Assembly (NCBI RefSeq): GCF_000949425.1
Contig: NZ_CP010976.1
Coordinates: 3,968,001-4,032,000, forward strand
Direction of reading: 5' to 3'
Source: Paenibacillus sp. IHBB 10380
GTDB taxonomy: Bacteria; Bacillota; Bacilli; Paenibacillales; Paenibacillaceae
DNA: 64,000 bases
Part shown: one piece after another, positions 28,756-37,926 of the stretch
Layout: each line of letters opens with the position of its first letter
Numbering within the stretch: position 1 is the stretch's first letter
The notes under the pieces: generated by a model
The model's database searches: none
What the model was told of the DNA's origin: nothing
The model's input: only the letters and a program-made list of their open reading frames with translations
Position numbers and translations under genes: made by a program

Positions 28756-30165
28756 TTAATCAAGATCGTAAATTGAACCTACCTTGAGACCGTACAGCTC
28801 ATTGTATATCTTCTCTGCAAAGGCGTCCGTCATCCCTGCGATGTAATCGATCACCATATGCTCCCAAGTCCATATTGGATTAGGTTGACGTTGATCTCGT
28901 TCATATCGCTGTAACCAGTCTGTTGGAATAATCGACCTAGACATTTCGGGGTCTAAGAAGGCATTCCATAGACGCCTGATAATCCACTCACTTCTTTTTT
29001 GCAAACGTTGTACTCGAAGGTCCTTAATCATCGTAACCCAAGCAAAACTTTTCAAAACGCTCACGGTCCTTAGCATATCTTCATTCTCCGCATTATCTTT
29101 GACGAACGTAACCTTTTTCCAATCCCCATCCGGTATCACACCCAGATTACTTACAAATAGACTTACCCAATACGCCTTAACTTCTCGTCTAGTCCGAGAA
29201 TAATCATGTTCGCATATTAGCATTTTCTCTTTCCATACTTGTAAAAAGGAATACAGAACCTCTTCAACTTTCGATTGAATTTGTTCATTCTGCCATCCAT
29301 CCCAGAAAGCATCCTCGAGCGTAGTAATCTTCTCTACGATTAATCGAATCGTATTAGGATCAAACAGAAAATACTCATGCACCTCTATTTTACCTGCCTT
29401 AATTCCATCCTCTAGATCATGCGAGGAATAGGCAATATCATCACATAGGTCCATTAATTGCGCTTCTAGGGTCTTCTTATAATCTGGAATATCCCAGTTT
29501 TTACGTATTTCCGAAATATAGGCCCATTCATGTTGATAAAGACCCTTCTTAAGTAAAGTTCCGGGAAATGGATACTTATTAATGCCCAGCAGTACAGCAT
29601 CTGATAAATTTAAGCCATCTATATTTTCTCTCTTCTCGAGAAACATAATCAATCGAAAATTGTGCGCATTCCCTTCAAAATGCTCATACTTACTCTCAAG
29701 GCTACTACGAACTTCCATAAGTTGCTCAGGAGAGACATGCCGTCCTTTGGTAGCAGCCTTAAGCTTCTCATCAATGAGGCATTCAAGAATACCATCAAGT
29801 ACCTCTTCTCCTTTATGCCCAAAAGGAGGATGTCCGAAGTCATGCGCAATCGATGCACACTCAACCACTTCGGGATCAATAACAAGTCCTGGATTATCAG
29901 CTTTCTCTAATGTCACCTCAGGATAAGAGCGTAATAAGCTCTTAGAAGCTTCACGTGCAATCTGAGCGACCTCAAGGGAATGTGTCAACCGCGTACGATA
30001 GTAATCCCCTGTTCCTGCACCGAATACCTGCGACTTACCTTGAAGCCTACGAAACGTGGGAGAATGTATGAGCCTTGAATAATCTCGTTCATACGTAGCA
30101 CGAGAGGCATCTATCTTCGTTAGCTCAGGATGTTGGCGATGTTCTCTTTTTTCTTTTAGCGTCAT
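28756..30165 (-). CDS. dgt: Deoxyguanosinetriphosphate triphosphohydrolase-like protein
   Basis: About 469-residue HD-domain dNTPase that hydrolyses dGTP or other dNTPs to the deoxynucleoside and triphosphate. The Dgt N-terminal motif FRRLQGKSQVFGAGTGDYYR is present, along with TRLTHSLEVAQIAR (first metal His), ASIAHDFGHPPFGHKGEE (His-Asp pair) and LCDDIAYSSHDLEDG. ATG at 30165 is nine bases from AGGAG; an ATG at 30171 is only three bases away. It is monocistronic and divergent from the two-component system. Confidence 0.92.
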   Translation of the reverse strand: MTLKEKREHRQHPELTKIDASRATYERDYSRLIHSPTFRRLQGKSQVFGAGTGDYYRTRLTHSLEVAQIAREASKSLLRSYPEVTLEKADNPGLVIDPEVVECASIAHDFGHPPFGHKGEEVLDGILECLIDEKLKAATKGRHVSPEQLMEVRSSLESKYEHFEGNAHNFRLIMFLEKRENIDGLNLSDAVLLGINKYPFPGTLLKKGLYQHEWAYISEIRKNWDIPDYKKTLEAQLMDLCDDIAYSSHDLEDGIKAGKIEVHEYFLFDPNTIRLIVEKITTLEDAFWDGWQNEQIQSKVEEVLYSFLQVWKEKMLICEHDYSRTRREVKAYWVSLFVSNLGVIPDGDWKKVTFVKDNAENEDMLRTVSVLKSFAWVTMIKDLRVQRLQKRSEWIIRRLWNAFLDPEMSRSIIPTDWLQRYERDQRQPNPIWTWEHMVIDYIAGMTDAFAEKIYNELYGLKVGSIYDLD

Positions 30166-30342
30166 AGTCATTCTCTCCTAACTGCATATCCAAAATTTTA
30201 TCTATCTCTTTATGATTATGCTCTATTATAAACGAAATAAGTATACAACGCCTACGGCGGCTTTTATGTTAGAGAGGTAAAATGAATGCAAACTAACGGT
30301 GAACAACTGCTTAGGAGAATAAATATTTCAACTTTCAAAATA

Positions 30343-30368
30343 AGTCCGTGTAATTTACGGACTATTTT
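30343..30368 (+). terminator. Hairpin with T run in the dgt / response-regulator gap
   Basis: AGTCCGT pairs with ACGGACT and is followed by ATTTTTG. No gene is visible to its left on the plus strand within the roughly 180 bases back to dgt. It may end a short untranslated transcript or be a relic. The rest of this 312-base gap holds the two divergent promoters, including a TATAAT at 30437-30442. Confidence 0.55.
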
Positions 30369-30477
30369 TGTTTATGGCATGTAGTCTTTTTCTGTTCTAT
30401 CTATCCACGTTATTCTTTGTTTCAAATTATTTATAGTATAATGGTTACAACTATATGAGATGGAAAAGAGGGAACGG

Positions 30478-31152
30478 ATGCCTACTATACTGGTTGCTGA
30501 TGACGATGCGAACATTCGCGAACTTGTCTGTTTGTTTCTACGCAACGACGGATTCGTAACAGCCGAAGCCGCAGACGGCAAGGAAGCACTGACCGTCTAT
30601 GCCTCGACGCCTGTCGATTTGGTCATACTTGATATTATGATGCCAGTTATGGATGGATGGACGTTGTGCAAGGAGCTTCGCAGGGCCAACCCTGATCTTC
30701 CGCTGCTCATGCTGACGGCTAGAGGAGAAACATGGGAGAAAGTGAAAGGTTTCGAACTTGGGACGGACGATTATTTGACGAAACCATTCGATCCGTTGGA
30801 GTTGACGGCTCGTGTTAGGGCATTACTGAAACGATACCGGATTGGCTCCACGCAGACGATCCAGTTCGGCAACGTCATCCTTGATCGGCAGACCTATAAG
30901 GTGATGAGAGGGACAGAGTCGTTCACGTTGCCGCTCAAGGAGTTCGAATTGCTGTATAAGCTCGCTGGAACCCCCGGACAAGTCTATACGCGCGAGCAGT
31001 TGATCGATCAAATTTGGGGGATCGATTACGCCGGAGATGATCGAACAGTAGACGTACATATTAAACGCCTGCGTGAACGGTTCGCGACGACACCCGATTT
31101 TCGTATCGAGACGGTGCGTGGGCTTGGGTACCGCGTTGAGGTATACGAATGA
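30478..31152 (+). CDS. OmpR/PhoB-family response regulator
   Basis: 224-residue regulator. The receiver domain has the acidic pocket D8-D10, phospho-acceptor Asp52 in LVILDIMMPVMDGW, Thr80 and Lys102 in LTKPFDP. The winged-helix domain shows VYTREQLIDQIWGIDY and RTVDVHIKRLRERF. ATG at 30478 follows GAGGGAAC. A TATAAT lies at 30437-30442 with a poor -35, which would suit an activated promoter. The next gene is its kinase (ATGA overlap). Base composition looks higher in GC than the surrounding genes. Its likely sites are the TTCATA direct repeats downstream. Confidence 0.92.
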   Translation: MPTILVADDDANIRELVCLFLRNDGFVTAEAADGKEALTVYASTPVDLVILDIMMPVMDGWTLCKELRRANPDLPLLMLTARGETWEKVKGFELGTDDYLTKPFDPLELTARVRALLKRYRIGSTQTIQFGNVILDRQTYKVMRGTESFTLPLKEFELLYKLAGTPGQVYTREQLIDQIWGIDYAGDDRTVDVHIKRLRERFATTPDFRIETVRGLGYRVEVYE

Positions 31153-32516
31153 TCAGATCCTTATATATACGTGTTGTCCTGACATTTCTAGTCTCCGTCA
31201 TCGGGGGCACGATTATTTCTTTTTTTGTGTCAACTTGGATATTTGAAGAAAAATTGAACGAAAACGCTCAAATCAACTTACGTAACTTTGGTCAAGACAT
31301 CGTCCGGATTTACAAGACCCTTCCGTTACGTGAAGCGGACTCGTTCGTAAGTGGAATGAAGCAGCTCGATTCCTATTATATTCGAATTTACGAAGCAACG
31401 GGTCAGTTCCAGTCTTACGGAAAACTTAACGGACACAAAACTGCCACTGTGACGATGGAGCAACTAAAGAAAGTATTAGATGGAGGAGTTGTTCAAGACG
31501 CTCCGAATGGTATTGCTACGGTCCTCTTAGGGTTGCCGTTGAAAACGGAAATGGGAACGAAAGCGATGTTTTTGGAAACTCTCTCCCCCCCTTCTGCCAC
31601 TTTTGTCGCAAAATGGGGATTGATCTTTGCAACCTGTTCGTTGATTGCAGGAAGCTTATTGATTCTAGTTGCCTCTGTATTTCTGGTAAGACCGATCAAA
31701 AAGCTGACAAAAGCGACCAAGCGTATAGCAGCTGGAGATTTCAACGTCAAGCTGAATATTAAGCAAACGAGTGAGCTGGGTACTTTGGCTCGCAGCTTTG
31801 AAGAAATGATGCACGATCTGCAGCAACTTGAGCAGATGCGCAGGGAATTCGTAACGAACGTGTCGCACGAGGTTCAGTCTCCGCTCACCTCGATATCCGG
31901 TTATGCTCTAGCACTCAAGCAAGTAGACCTCGCAGATCACGAACGAAGCCGTTATCTTGATATTATTATCGCTGAAGCGAAGCGGATGTCCAAGATGAGC
32001 GATAGCCTGCTAAAGCTGAGTTTGCTTGAATCGCAGTCACAGCAACTGCGGCTCGTCACGCTCAGTCTTGATGAACAAATCCGACGGGTCATCGTGGCTC
32101 TCCAGCCGCAATGGTCTGCTCGCAACATACATTTCGAGCTTGATTTACAGACCGTTAAAGTAACGGCTGATCATGACCAGTTAAATCAGATATGGACGAA
32201 TATCCTCGGCAATAGCATCAAATTTTCCGAGGATGGCGGTGTGATTAACGTAAGCATCAAACAAGATATCAAGAACGTGACAGTCCGAATATCCGACACT
32301 GGCGTCGGTATTTCCCTCGAGGACCAGAAGCGTATATTCGAGCGGTTTTTTAAGGCCGATCGTTCCCACAGTCGTAAGTATGACGGTAGTGGTATGGGAC
32401 TCGCCATCGTTAAACAGATCGTATCGCTTCATCAAGGTGACATCCGAGTGGAAAGTGAGCCCGGCCAAGGAACGACCTTCATTGTCACCTTGCCAATCAC
32501 AACGCCGACAGCGTAA
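31149..32516 (+). CDS. Membrane sensor histidine kinase
   Basis: 455-residue kinase with two membrane segments (about 8-30 and 155-180) around a roughly 120-residue extracellular sensor region that I cannot assign. A HAMP linker follows (RPIKKLTKATKRIAAGDFNV), then the HisKA motif VSHEVQSPLTSISGYA with His240, N-box NILGNSIKF, G1 DTGVGISLED, F-box FERFFKADRSHS and G2 GSGMGLAIVKQI. It overlaps the regulator by four bases. The short hydrolase-rich region beyond it is the likely regulon. Confidence 0.92.
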   Translation: MIRSLYIRVVLTFLVSVIGGTIISFFVSTWIFEEKLNENAQINLRNFGQDIVRIYKTLPLREADSFVSGMKQLDSYYIRIYEATGQFQSYGKLNGHKTATVTMEQLKKVLDGGVVQDAPNGIATVLLGLPLKTEMGTKAMFLETLSPPSATFVAKWGLIFATCSLIAGSLLILVASVFLVRPIKKLTKATKRIAAGDFNVKLNIKQTSELGTLARSFEEMMHDLQQLEQMRREFVTNVSHEVQSPLTSISGYALALKQVDLADHERSRYLDIIIAEAKRMSKMSDSLLKLSLLESQSQQLRLVTLSLDEQIRRVIVALQPQWSARNIHFELDLQTVKVTADHDQLNQIWTNILGNSIKFSEDGGVINVSIKQDIKNVTVRISDTGVGISLEDQKRIFERFFKADRSHSRKYDGSGMGLAIVKQIVSLHQGDIRVESEPGQGTTFIVTLPITTPTA

Positions 32517-32568
32517 TTAGATTCCTATTGTATAATTCGGATTGTCTAAACGCTGTCCCATATTCTCC

Positions 32569-32622
32569 ATGCTACGGCATTATGTGCAAACTTCCTTGCA
32601 TGTGACGTCGTAGCATTTTTTT
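32569..32622 (+). terminator. Terminator after the histidine kinase gene (cassette copy 1)
   Basis: ATGCTACG pairs with CGTAGCAT around an inner TGCAA/TTGCA stem, followed by seven T. It closes the two-component operon before the hydrolase promoter. Confidence 0.85.
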
Positions 32623-32627
32623 GCTTG

Positions 32628-32666
32628 TTCATACTCCATTCATATTGTCGTCACAGTGAATTCATC
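32628..32666 (+). promoter_or_regulatory. TTCATA direct repeats, site 1
   Basis: TTCATA at 32628-32633 and again at 32639-32644 (11-bp period), with TTCATC 22 bases further on at 32661-32666. Repeats on one face of the helix are the usual binding mode of OmpR-type regulators. The site precedes the first hydrolase gene by about 70 bases. Confidence 0.7.
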
Positions 32667-32683
32667 TTCGTCGTATATGCTTT

Positions 32684-32702
32684 CCTTAACGGCTCGTTAA
32701 GG
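32684..32702 (+). promoter_or_regulatory. Leader hairpin, copy 1
   Basis: CCTTAACG and CGTTAAGG form a perfect 8-bp stem with a three-base loop, between the presumed promoter and the hydrolase ribosome site. The same position in copy 3 (37927-37958) has an unrelated sequence but an even longer perfect stem. Confidence 0.6.
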
Positions 32703-32733
32703 CAGCCAAATAAACAGATGAGGTCAGGAGAAG

Positions 32734-33723
32734 ATGAGCGTGACACAACAAGAGGAAATGAAAACGAGGAATGGAACGAGAACAAATAAAGTACGAAACA
32801 TTTTGCTTAAAATAATAGGAACAATAATTATAGCAATTGTGCTTTTTCTAGCCATTGTTTTTATCGTGAATGTGATCTGCAACAAATCGGAGCAAGGTAA
32901 AATAGAATCCTATGGTCAGTCTGTAACCGTCGATGGGAAAAATATGAATGTTACCATTCAAGGAAAAGGCGAAGAAACCGTCGTGCTCCTACCTGGTTTT
33001 GGAACAGCAGCACCTGCTCTTGATTTTAGGCCGCTAATAGAAGAGCTATCACCATTTTACAACGTCGTCGTAGTTGAACCTTTTGGTTATGGATTAAGTG
33101 ATCTAACTGACAAGGAACGAAGCACAGAGAATATTGTGAGTGAAATTCATGAAGCGCTGCAGGGTCTTCATATTGATCGTTATATTCTAATGGGCCACTC
33201 CATTTCAGGGATTTACGGACTCGATTATGTGAACAAGTATCCCAACGAAGTGAGTGCATTTGTCGGGCTCGATAGCAGTGTTCCAACGCTAAGCGAGAAG
33301 AGGTTTTCATCTTCAGAAATAGAGACTGTTAAACTACTCAAAAAATCAGGTTTCTCCAGATTGCTAATGAAACCGGATACCGACGTATATGCTGAACTAC
33401 CCTATGATGATCAAACAATAGAACAAATCAGAATTCTTATGCACAAAAACATGTATAATCCCAACCTATTAAATGAAATTGAACATATGTATTCCAACTT
33501 TAAAGCAGCTGAACAGCTAACTTTCCCTCCAAATCTACCTGTCATTTTCTTTATCCAAGCGAATCACCCGGCAACGGACAGATGGATTCCCGAGCACGAG
33601 AAGCTAATAAAGGATTCTGTACATGGTGAAGTGGTGCTGCTGGAAGCAGATCATTATTTGTATCGTTCCCATTCCAAAGAAATTGCTGAAGGATTCAGGG
33701 GTTTTATGAAGGAAAACCAATAA
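32734..33723 (+). CDS. Membrane-anchored alpha/beta hydrolase, paralogue 1
   Basis: 329 residues: a basic N-terminus, one membrane anchor (about 22-48) and an extracellular or membrane-associated alpha/beta hydrolase domain. Visible elements are VVLLPGFGTAAPALDF (oxyanion loop), VVVEPFGYGLSD, nucleophile Ser156 in MGHSISGIYG and catalytic His307 in EADHYLYRSH; the acid residue is not obvious. Substrate unknown. Paralogues follow at 33888 and 35090. The ATG is only three bases from AGGAG; a GTG two codons on would be better spaced, and this ATG-x-GTG arrangement recurs in all copies. Confidence 0.85.
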   Translation: MSVTQQEEMKTRNGTRTNKVRNILLKIIGTIIIAIVLFLAIVFIVNVICNKSEQGKIESYGQSVTVDGKNMNVTIQGKGEETVVLLPGFGTAAPALDFRPLIEELSPFYNVVVVEPFGYGLSDLTDKERSTENIVSEIHEALQGLHIDRYILMGHSISGIYGLDYVNKYPNEVSAFVGLDSSVPTLSEKRFSSSEIETVKLLKKSGFSRLLMKPDTDVYAELPYDDQTIEQIRILMHKNMYNPNLLNEIEHMYSNFKAAEQLTFPPNLPVIFFIQANHPATDRWIPEHEKLIKDSVHGEVVLLEADHYLYRSHSKEIAEGFRGFMKENQ

Positions 33724-33782
33724 ATTGTTCACGCCAATTTATCCGCCAATGACGCCACAGTATTTATTAATATATTTGCTTG

Positions 33783-33821
33783 TTCATATTCAGTTCATAT
33801 TGACGTCACGGGGAGTACATT
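33783..33821 (+). promoter_or_regulatory. TTCATA direct repeats, site 2
   Basis: TTCATA at 33783-33788 and 33794-33799 (11-bp period), with TACATT at 33816. It precedes the second hydrolase. Here the cassette lacks the terminator and the clear leader hairpin, but the repeats and their spacing are kept. Confidence 0.68.
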
Positions 33822-33887
33822 TTCATTGGTTAAGATTTCATTAGCAGCAATGAAGAAAACCCAACAAACAGTTCAAGACAGGAGAAG

Positions 33888-34877
33888 ATGACAGTGACAC
33901 AACCAGAGGAAAAGAAAACGAGGAATAGATCGAAGATAAAGAAAGTGCGAAACATTTTACTTAAAATTATAGGAGCAATCGTTATCGCCATTGTTCTTTT
34001 TCTAGGTATTGTTTATATCACGAATGTGATCAGTAGTAATTCGGAGGCGAAACGAATAGAGTCTTACGGCCAGCACGTATCTGTAGACGGGAAAAATATG
34101 AATGTGTTAATTCAAGGCGAAGGCAAGGAAACGATCGTGCTTCTGCCTGGTTATGGAACAGCTACACCAGCGCTTGATTTCAAGCTGCTTATCGATGAAT
34201 TATCTCCATTTTACAAAGTTGTCGCAGTTGAGCCATTCGGTTATGGATTGAGTGATGAAACGGAAAAAGAACGAACTGCGGAGAATATCGTAAGTGAAGT
34301 TCACGAAGCTCTTCAGCAGCTCAATATTAACCGATACATGCTTATGGGCCACTCCATTGCAGGCATATACGGAGTTGATTATGTGAACAAGTATCCAGAT
34401 GAGGTAACTGCATTTATCGGAATCGATAGCAGTGTTCCAACACAACCGAGTATTACGGATGCTAAATTCCCATTAAAAACGTTTGCACTTCTCAGAAATT
34501 CAGGTCTCTTAAGATTAATGATGAAAGTAAGTGCTGATCCATATGATGGACTCGCATTTGATGATCAAACGGTAGAGCAAATGAAAATCATTTCGAATAA
34601 AAACATGTATAATCCCACGACCTTGAATGAGATGGATCATATTTATTCTAATTTTAAAGGGGCTCACGATTTAACCTTTCCTAAAAACCTTCCACTTCTT
34701 CTCTTTGTACAAGCGAATAATGAAGGTGTAGAAGGATGGATACCTCTGCATGAAGAGCAGATTAAAGACTCGGTACATGGAAAAGTAATAACCATGGATG
34801 GATCACATTATTTACACCATACCCAATTCAAAGAAATCGCTGAAAACTTCAGGGCATATATGGAAGGAATTAAATAA
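33888..34877 (+). CDS. Membrane-anchored alpha/beta hydrolase, paralogue 2
   Basis: 329 residues with the same build as paralogue 1: membrane anchor (about 22-46), VLLPGYGTATPALDF, AVEPFGYGLSD, nucleophile motif MGHSIAGIYG, and a histidine in GSHYLHH. By eye it is much closer to paralogue 3 than to paralogue 1, so the last duplication produced copies 2 and 3. CAGGAGAAG precedes the ATG. It has its own TTCATA repeats and a terminator (34925-34977), so it is an independent transcription unit. Confidence 0.85.
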   Translation: MTVTQPEEKKTRNRSKIKKVRNILLKIIGAIVIAIVLFLGIVYITNVISSNSEAKRIESYGQHVSVDGKNMNVLIQGEGKETIVLLPGYGTATPALDFKLLIDELSPFYKVVAVEPFGYGLSDETEKERTAENIVSEVHEALQQLNINRYMLMGHSIAGIYGVDYVNKYPDEVTAFIGIDSSVPTQPSITDAKFPLKTFALLRNSGLLRLMMKVSADPYDGLAFDDQTVEQMKIISNKNMYNPTTLNEMDHIYSNFKGAHDLTFPKNLPLLLFVQANNEGVEGWIPLHEEQIKDSVHGKVITMDGSHYLHHTQFKEIAENFRAYMEGIK

Positions 34878-34924
34878 GAAAAGTTGTATCATTTGGATTG
34901 TCTAAACGTTGTCCCGTATTCTCC

Positions 34925-34977
34925 ATGCTACGGCATTATGTGCAAGCTTCCTTGCATGTGACGTCGTAGCATTTTTT
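34925..34977 (+). terminator. Terminator after hydrolase 2 (cassette copy 2)
   Basis: ATGCTACG and CGTAGCAT stem with inner TGCAAG/CTTGCA pairing, followed by seven T. Confidence 0.85.
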
Positions 34978-34983
34978 TGCTTG

Positions 34984-35022
34984 TTCATACTCCGTTCATA
35001 TTGTCGTCACAGTGAGTTCATC
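34984..35022 (+). promoter_or_regulatory. TTCATA direct repeats, site 3
   Basis: TTCATA at 34984-34989 and 34995-35000 (11-bp period), TTCATC at 35017-35022, the same geometry as site 1. Confidence 0.7.
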
Positions 35023-35039
35023 TTCGTCATATATGCTTT

Positions 35040-35058
35040 CCTTAACGGCTCGTTAAGG
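35040..35058 (+). promoter_or_regulatory. Leader hairpin, copy 2
   Basis: CCTTAACG/CGTTAAGG stem with loop GCT, identical to copy 1, 31 bases before the third hydrolase start. Confidence 0.6.
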
Positions 35059-35089
35059 CAGCCCAACAAACAGATCAAGACAGGAGAAG

Positions 35090-36076
35090 ATGAGAGTGAC
35101 ACAACCAGAGGAAAAGAAAGCGAAGAATGGATCGAGGGCCAAGAAAGTACGAAACATTATACTTAAAATACTAGGAGCAATCGTAATTGCCATTGTTCTG
35201 TTTCTAGGTATTGTTTATATCACGAATGTGATCAGTAACAACTCAGAGGCGAAAAAGATAGAGCCTTACGGTCAGCACGTATCAGTAGACGGGAAGAATA
35301 TGAATGTGTTAATTCAAGGCGAAGGCAAGGAAACGATCGTGCTTCTTCCAGGTTATGGAACAGCTGCACCAGCGCTTGATTTTAAGATGCTCATCGATGA
35401 GCTATCTCCATATTACAAAGTTGTGGCGGTTGAGCCATTCGGTTATGGATTAAGTGATGGAACTGAAAAAGAACGAACCGCAGAGAATATCGTAAGTGAA
35501 GTTCATGAAGCTCTACAGCAGCTTAACATTAACCAATACATGCTCATGGGCCACTCCATTGCAGGCATTTACGGCATTGATTATGTGAACAAATATCCGG
35601 ATGAGGTAACTGCATTCGTCGGAATTGACAGCAGTGTTCCAACACAACCGGGTATGGATGCCAAATTACCTACAAAAATGTTCGGATTTCTTAAAAAATC
35701 TGGTCTCCAAAGATTAGTGGTCAAATTTGGTGGTGACCCTTATGCTGGACTCCCATTTGATGATCAAACTGTAGAGCAGATGAAAATGCTATCGAATAGA
35801 AACTCAAATAGTTCCACGATGTTAAATGAGATGGACCATATTTCTTCCAATTTTAAAGGGGCTCAAGGTTTAACCTTCCCTAAAGATCTTCCACTTCTTC
35901 TCCTTATTCAAGCGAATAATGAAGGTGTAAAAGGATGGATACCTTTGCACGAAGGACAGATCAAAGACTCGGTACATGGAAAAGTAATAACTATGGATGG
36001 CGAACATTATTTACACCATACGTTATTTAAAGAAATAGCTGAAGATATTAGAGCATTCATGAACGAAGCGAAGTAA
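35090..36076 (+). CDS. Membrane-anchored alpha/beta hydrolase, paralogue 3
   Basis: 328 residues, very similar to paralogue 2 throughout. It has the N-terminal anchor, VLLPGYGTAAPALDF, nucleophile motif MGHSIAGIYG and the histidine in GEHYLHH. It shows more change than average in the cap region (about 186-215), where the three paralogues differ most, which fits altered substrate choice. A terminator follows at 36134-36153. Confidence 0.85.
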   Translation: MRVTQPEEKKAKNGSRAKKVRNIILKILGAIVIAIVLFLGIVYITNVISNNSEAKKIEPYGQHVSVDGKNMNVLIQGEGKETIVLLPGYGTAAPALDFKMLIDELSPYYKVVAVEPFGYGLSDGTEKERTAENIVSEVHEALQQLNINQYMLMGHSIAGIYGIDYVNKYPDEVTAFVGIDSSVPTQPGMDAKLPTKMFGFLKKSGLQRLVVKFGGDPYAGLPFDDQTVEQMKMLSNRNSNSSTMLNEMDHISSNFKGAQGLTFPKDLPLLLLIQANNEGVKGWIPLHEGQIKDSVHGKVITMDGEHYLHHTLFKEIAEDIRAFMNEAK

Positions 36077-36133
36077 ATATCCTGTAAAAGTCTACTCGTG
36101 ATTTCACAGATGTGCATTAATGAAAATGAAAAG

Positions 36134-36153
36134 CCGTCCTGTGGGACGGTTTT
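36134..36153 (+). terminator. Terminator after hydrolase 3
   Basis: CCGTCC pairs with GGACGG over a four-base loop, followed by TTTT. Confidence 0.75.
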
Positions 36154-36258
36154 CCACAGTTTGTCCAATTCAGCCGGTGTCCTGCCGCATACTTTATTTC
36201 CCAGGTTTCAACCGCTCATGCTTGAATTAGGGTCTATTGATGAAAGAGAGGGATATAA

Positions 36259-37716
36259 ATGAGATTTTTTGAGATACTTTTAGTTCTATCCTGTTTCGCT
36301 TTACTCGTAAATCTATTGTTTATTAAAAGAAGCACAAAGAAAACAGGAGTGGCTCTATGTACAGGAAGTAGCGTTATATTGGTAGTTCAGTTGTTGGTTG
36401 AGGGATACAGATGGCAGTTGCTTTTGGTATATATCATGACGGCTTTATTCATACTCATCGTTTCATTCAGGCATTCCGAAAAGATGGTGAATCTAAAAAT
36501 AGGGAAGTTGTTGAAATATAGTTTATCTTCCCTAATCGTCATTCTGCTAATTGGTTCTACCGTCTTGTCTGTATACTTACCTGTTTTTGATTTGCCGAAG
36601 CTTGATGGCCCAGAGAAAGTGGGTACTCAAACATTTCATTTTACGGATCAAAACAGAGATGAAGTCTTAACTGAAGATCAAAGCGATAAGAGGGAGTTAA
36701 TGGTTCAAGTCTGGTACCCTACTGAAAATAGAAATAACAACAAGCGTGAAACTCTTTTTCCAAATGATAAAGAAATGTTCAAAAAGTATATTCAGAGCTT
36801 CTCTGCTTCTTTAAAGCTGCCTGACTTTGTGCTCGATTACTGGAAGTATAATAGAACCAACTCTTATGAAAATGTAGAAATATTGCCTTCTACAAGTCCT
36901 TATCCCTTGGTACTGCTATCTCATGGCATGGGAACCAGTAGAGTTCTACATGCATCACAGGCAGAGAATCTGGCCAGTCATGGGTTTATCGTGGTCACCA
37001 TCGATCATACGTATAGCACCTTTGCTACCCTTTTCCCGGATGGACGTGTAACGGATTATAAAAAAAATACGACTACACTAGATGATCGTACAAAAACAGG
37101 TAATATATGGACGAAAGACGTGGAGTTTGTAATCGATCAAATCGAAAAGCTGAATTCAGGTGCAATCGAAAGTCAATTTAAAGGGAAGATCGATTTAAAT
37201 AACATAGGCGCGATGGGGCATTCTTTTGGGGGTGCAACCGCGTTTAATGCAACTTATTTAGATCAGAGAATCAAGGCCGGGGTCAATATGGACGGGTCAC
37301 TATATGAAGTGGAAAATAGAGAGGATATAAACAAGCCGTTTATGTTCATGAGATCGGGAAGTTTTAAAGACTGGTTAGTCAATTTTGAAAATGATAGAAA
37401 TTCGGATAATGAAGTGAATAAATTTCTTTCAGATGAGCTGCACATTATGAAAAATGTTATCGAACATGGGGGAAATGTGATTTATGTAGAAGGAACACAA
37501 CACTTCAATTTCACGGACCTTCAATTCTATTCGGAGTTGATTAAACTCACGGGAATAACAGGAGATATAAATGGTAAAAGAGGATCACGCATCGTAAACC
37601 AATATGTACTCGATTTCTTTAACAAACAACTGAAAGGAACGGATGGAAATCTGATTCAGGGGCCAAATGACATGTACCCAGAGGTGAAATTTATAGAACC
37701 GGGAGACCTCGACTGA
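36259..37716 (+). CDS. Membrane alpha/beta hydrolase, PAF-acetylhydrolase / dienelactone hydrolase-like
   Basis: 485 residues. The first 115 hold about four membrane segments; the rest is an alpha/beta hydrolase resembling platelet-activating-factor acetylhydrolases. Seen: LVLLSHGMGTSRVLHA (oxyanion loop), VVTIDHTYSTFA, nucleophile in GAMGHSFGGATA, acid candidate NMDGSLY and His in GTQHFNFTD. GAGAGGG precedes the ATG. It has no TTCATA repeats in its promoter region, unlike its neighbours, but is followed by promoter cassette copy 3. Esterase or phospholipase-type activity is likely; the substrate is unknown. Confidence 0.82.
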   Translation: MRFFEILLVLSCFALLVNLLFIKRSTKKTGVALCTGSSVILVVQLLVEGYRWQLLLVYIMTALFILIVSFRHSEKMVNLKIGKLLKYSLSSLIVILLIGSTVLSVYLPVFDLPKLDGPEKVGTQTFHFTDQNRDEVLTEDQSDKRELMVQVWYPTENRNNNKRETLFPNDKEMFKKYIQSFSASLKLPDFVLDYWKYNRTNSYENVEILPSTSPYPLVLLSHGMGTSRVLHASQAENLASHGFIVVTIDHTYSTFATLFPDGRVTDYKKNTTTLDDRTKTGNIWTKDVEFVIDQIEKLNSGAIESQFKGKIDLNNIGAMGHSFGGATAFNATYLDQRIKAGVNMDGSLYEVENREDINKPFMFMRSGSFKDWLVNFENDRNSDNEVNKFLSDELHIMKNVIEHGGNVIYVEGTQHFNFTDLQFYSELIKLTGITGDINGKRGSRIVNQYVLDFFNKQLKGTDGNLIQGPNDMYPEVKFIEPGDLD

Positions 37717-37811
37717 TAATGTACGACTGAGTAGAGTGAATTCGGGGTTGGATGTAACGATGCCTTCAACTGTCCATTCGGATTGTCTAAACGTTGTTAC
37801 CCGTATTCTCC

Positions 37812-37865
37812 ATGCTACGGCATCATGTGCAAGCTTCTTTGCATGTGTCGCCGTAGCATTTTTTT
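37812..37865 (+). terminator. Terminator after the PAF-AH-like gene (cassette copy 3)
   Basis: ATGCTACGGC pairs with GCCGTAGCAT, followed by seven T. Relative to copies 1 and 2, the right arm has GCCG where they have GTCG, which improves pairing. Confidence 0.85.
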
Positions 37866-37870
37866 GCTTG

Positions 37871-37909
37871 TTCATACTCCGTTCATACTGTCGTCATAGG
37901 GAGTACATC
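37871..37909 (+). promoter_or_regulatory. TTCATA direct repeats, site 4
   Basis: TTCATA at 37871-37876 and 37882-37887 (11-bp period), TACATC at 37904-37909. It precedes the beta-lactamase-like gene. Confidence 0.7.
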
Positions 37910-37926
37910 TTCGTCGTATAAGCTAT

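Larger units (their letters stand above)
32536..32743 (+). repeat. Promoter cassette repeat, copy 1
   Basis: Roughly 200-bp sequence shared nearly base for base with 34892-35099 and, more diverged, with 37777-37986. It starts GGATTGTCTAAACG, then holds a terminator hairpin, two TTCATA repeats, a leader hairpin and the ribosome site CAGGAGAAG with the first codons of the downstream gene. Confidence 0.85.
34892..35099 (+). repeat. Promoter cassette repeat, copy 2
   Basis: Second copy of the terminator, TTCATA repeat and leader hairpin cassette, differing from copy 1 at only a small number of positions by eye. It extends into the first codons of the third hydrolase gene. Confidence 0.85.

Noticed and set aside
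36160..36258. TTCATA repeats in front of the PAF-AH-like gene
   Set aside because: None present; this gene is not counted in the proposed regulon although it lies between members.
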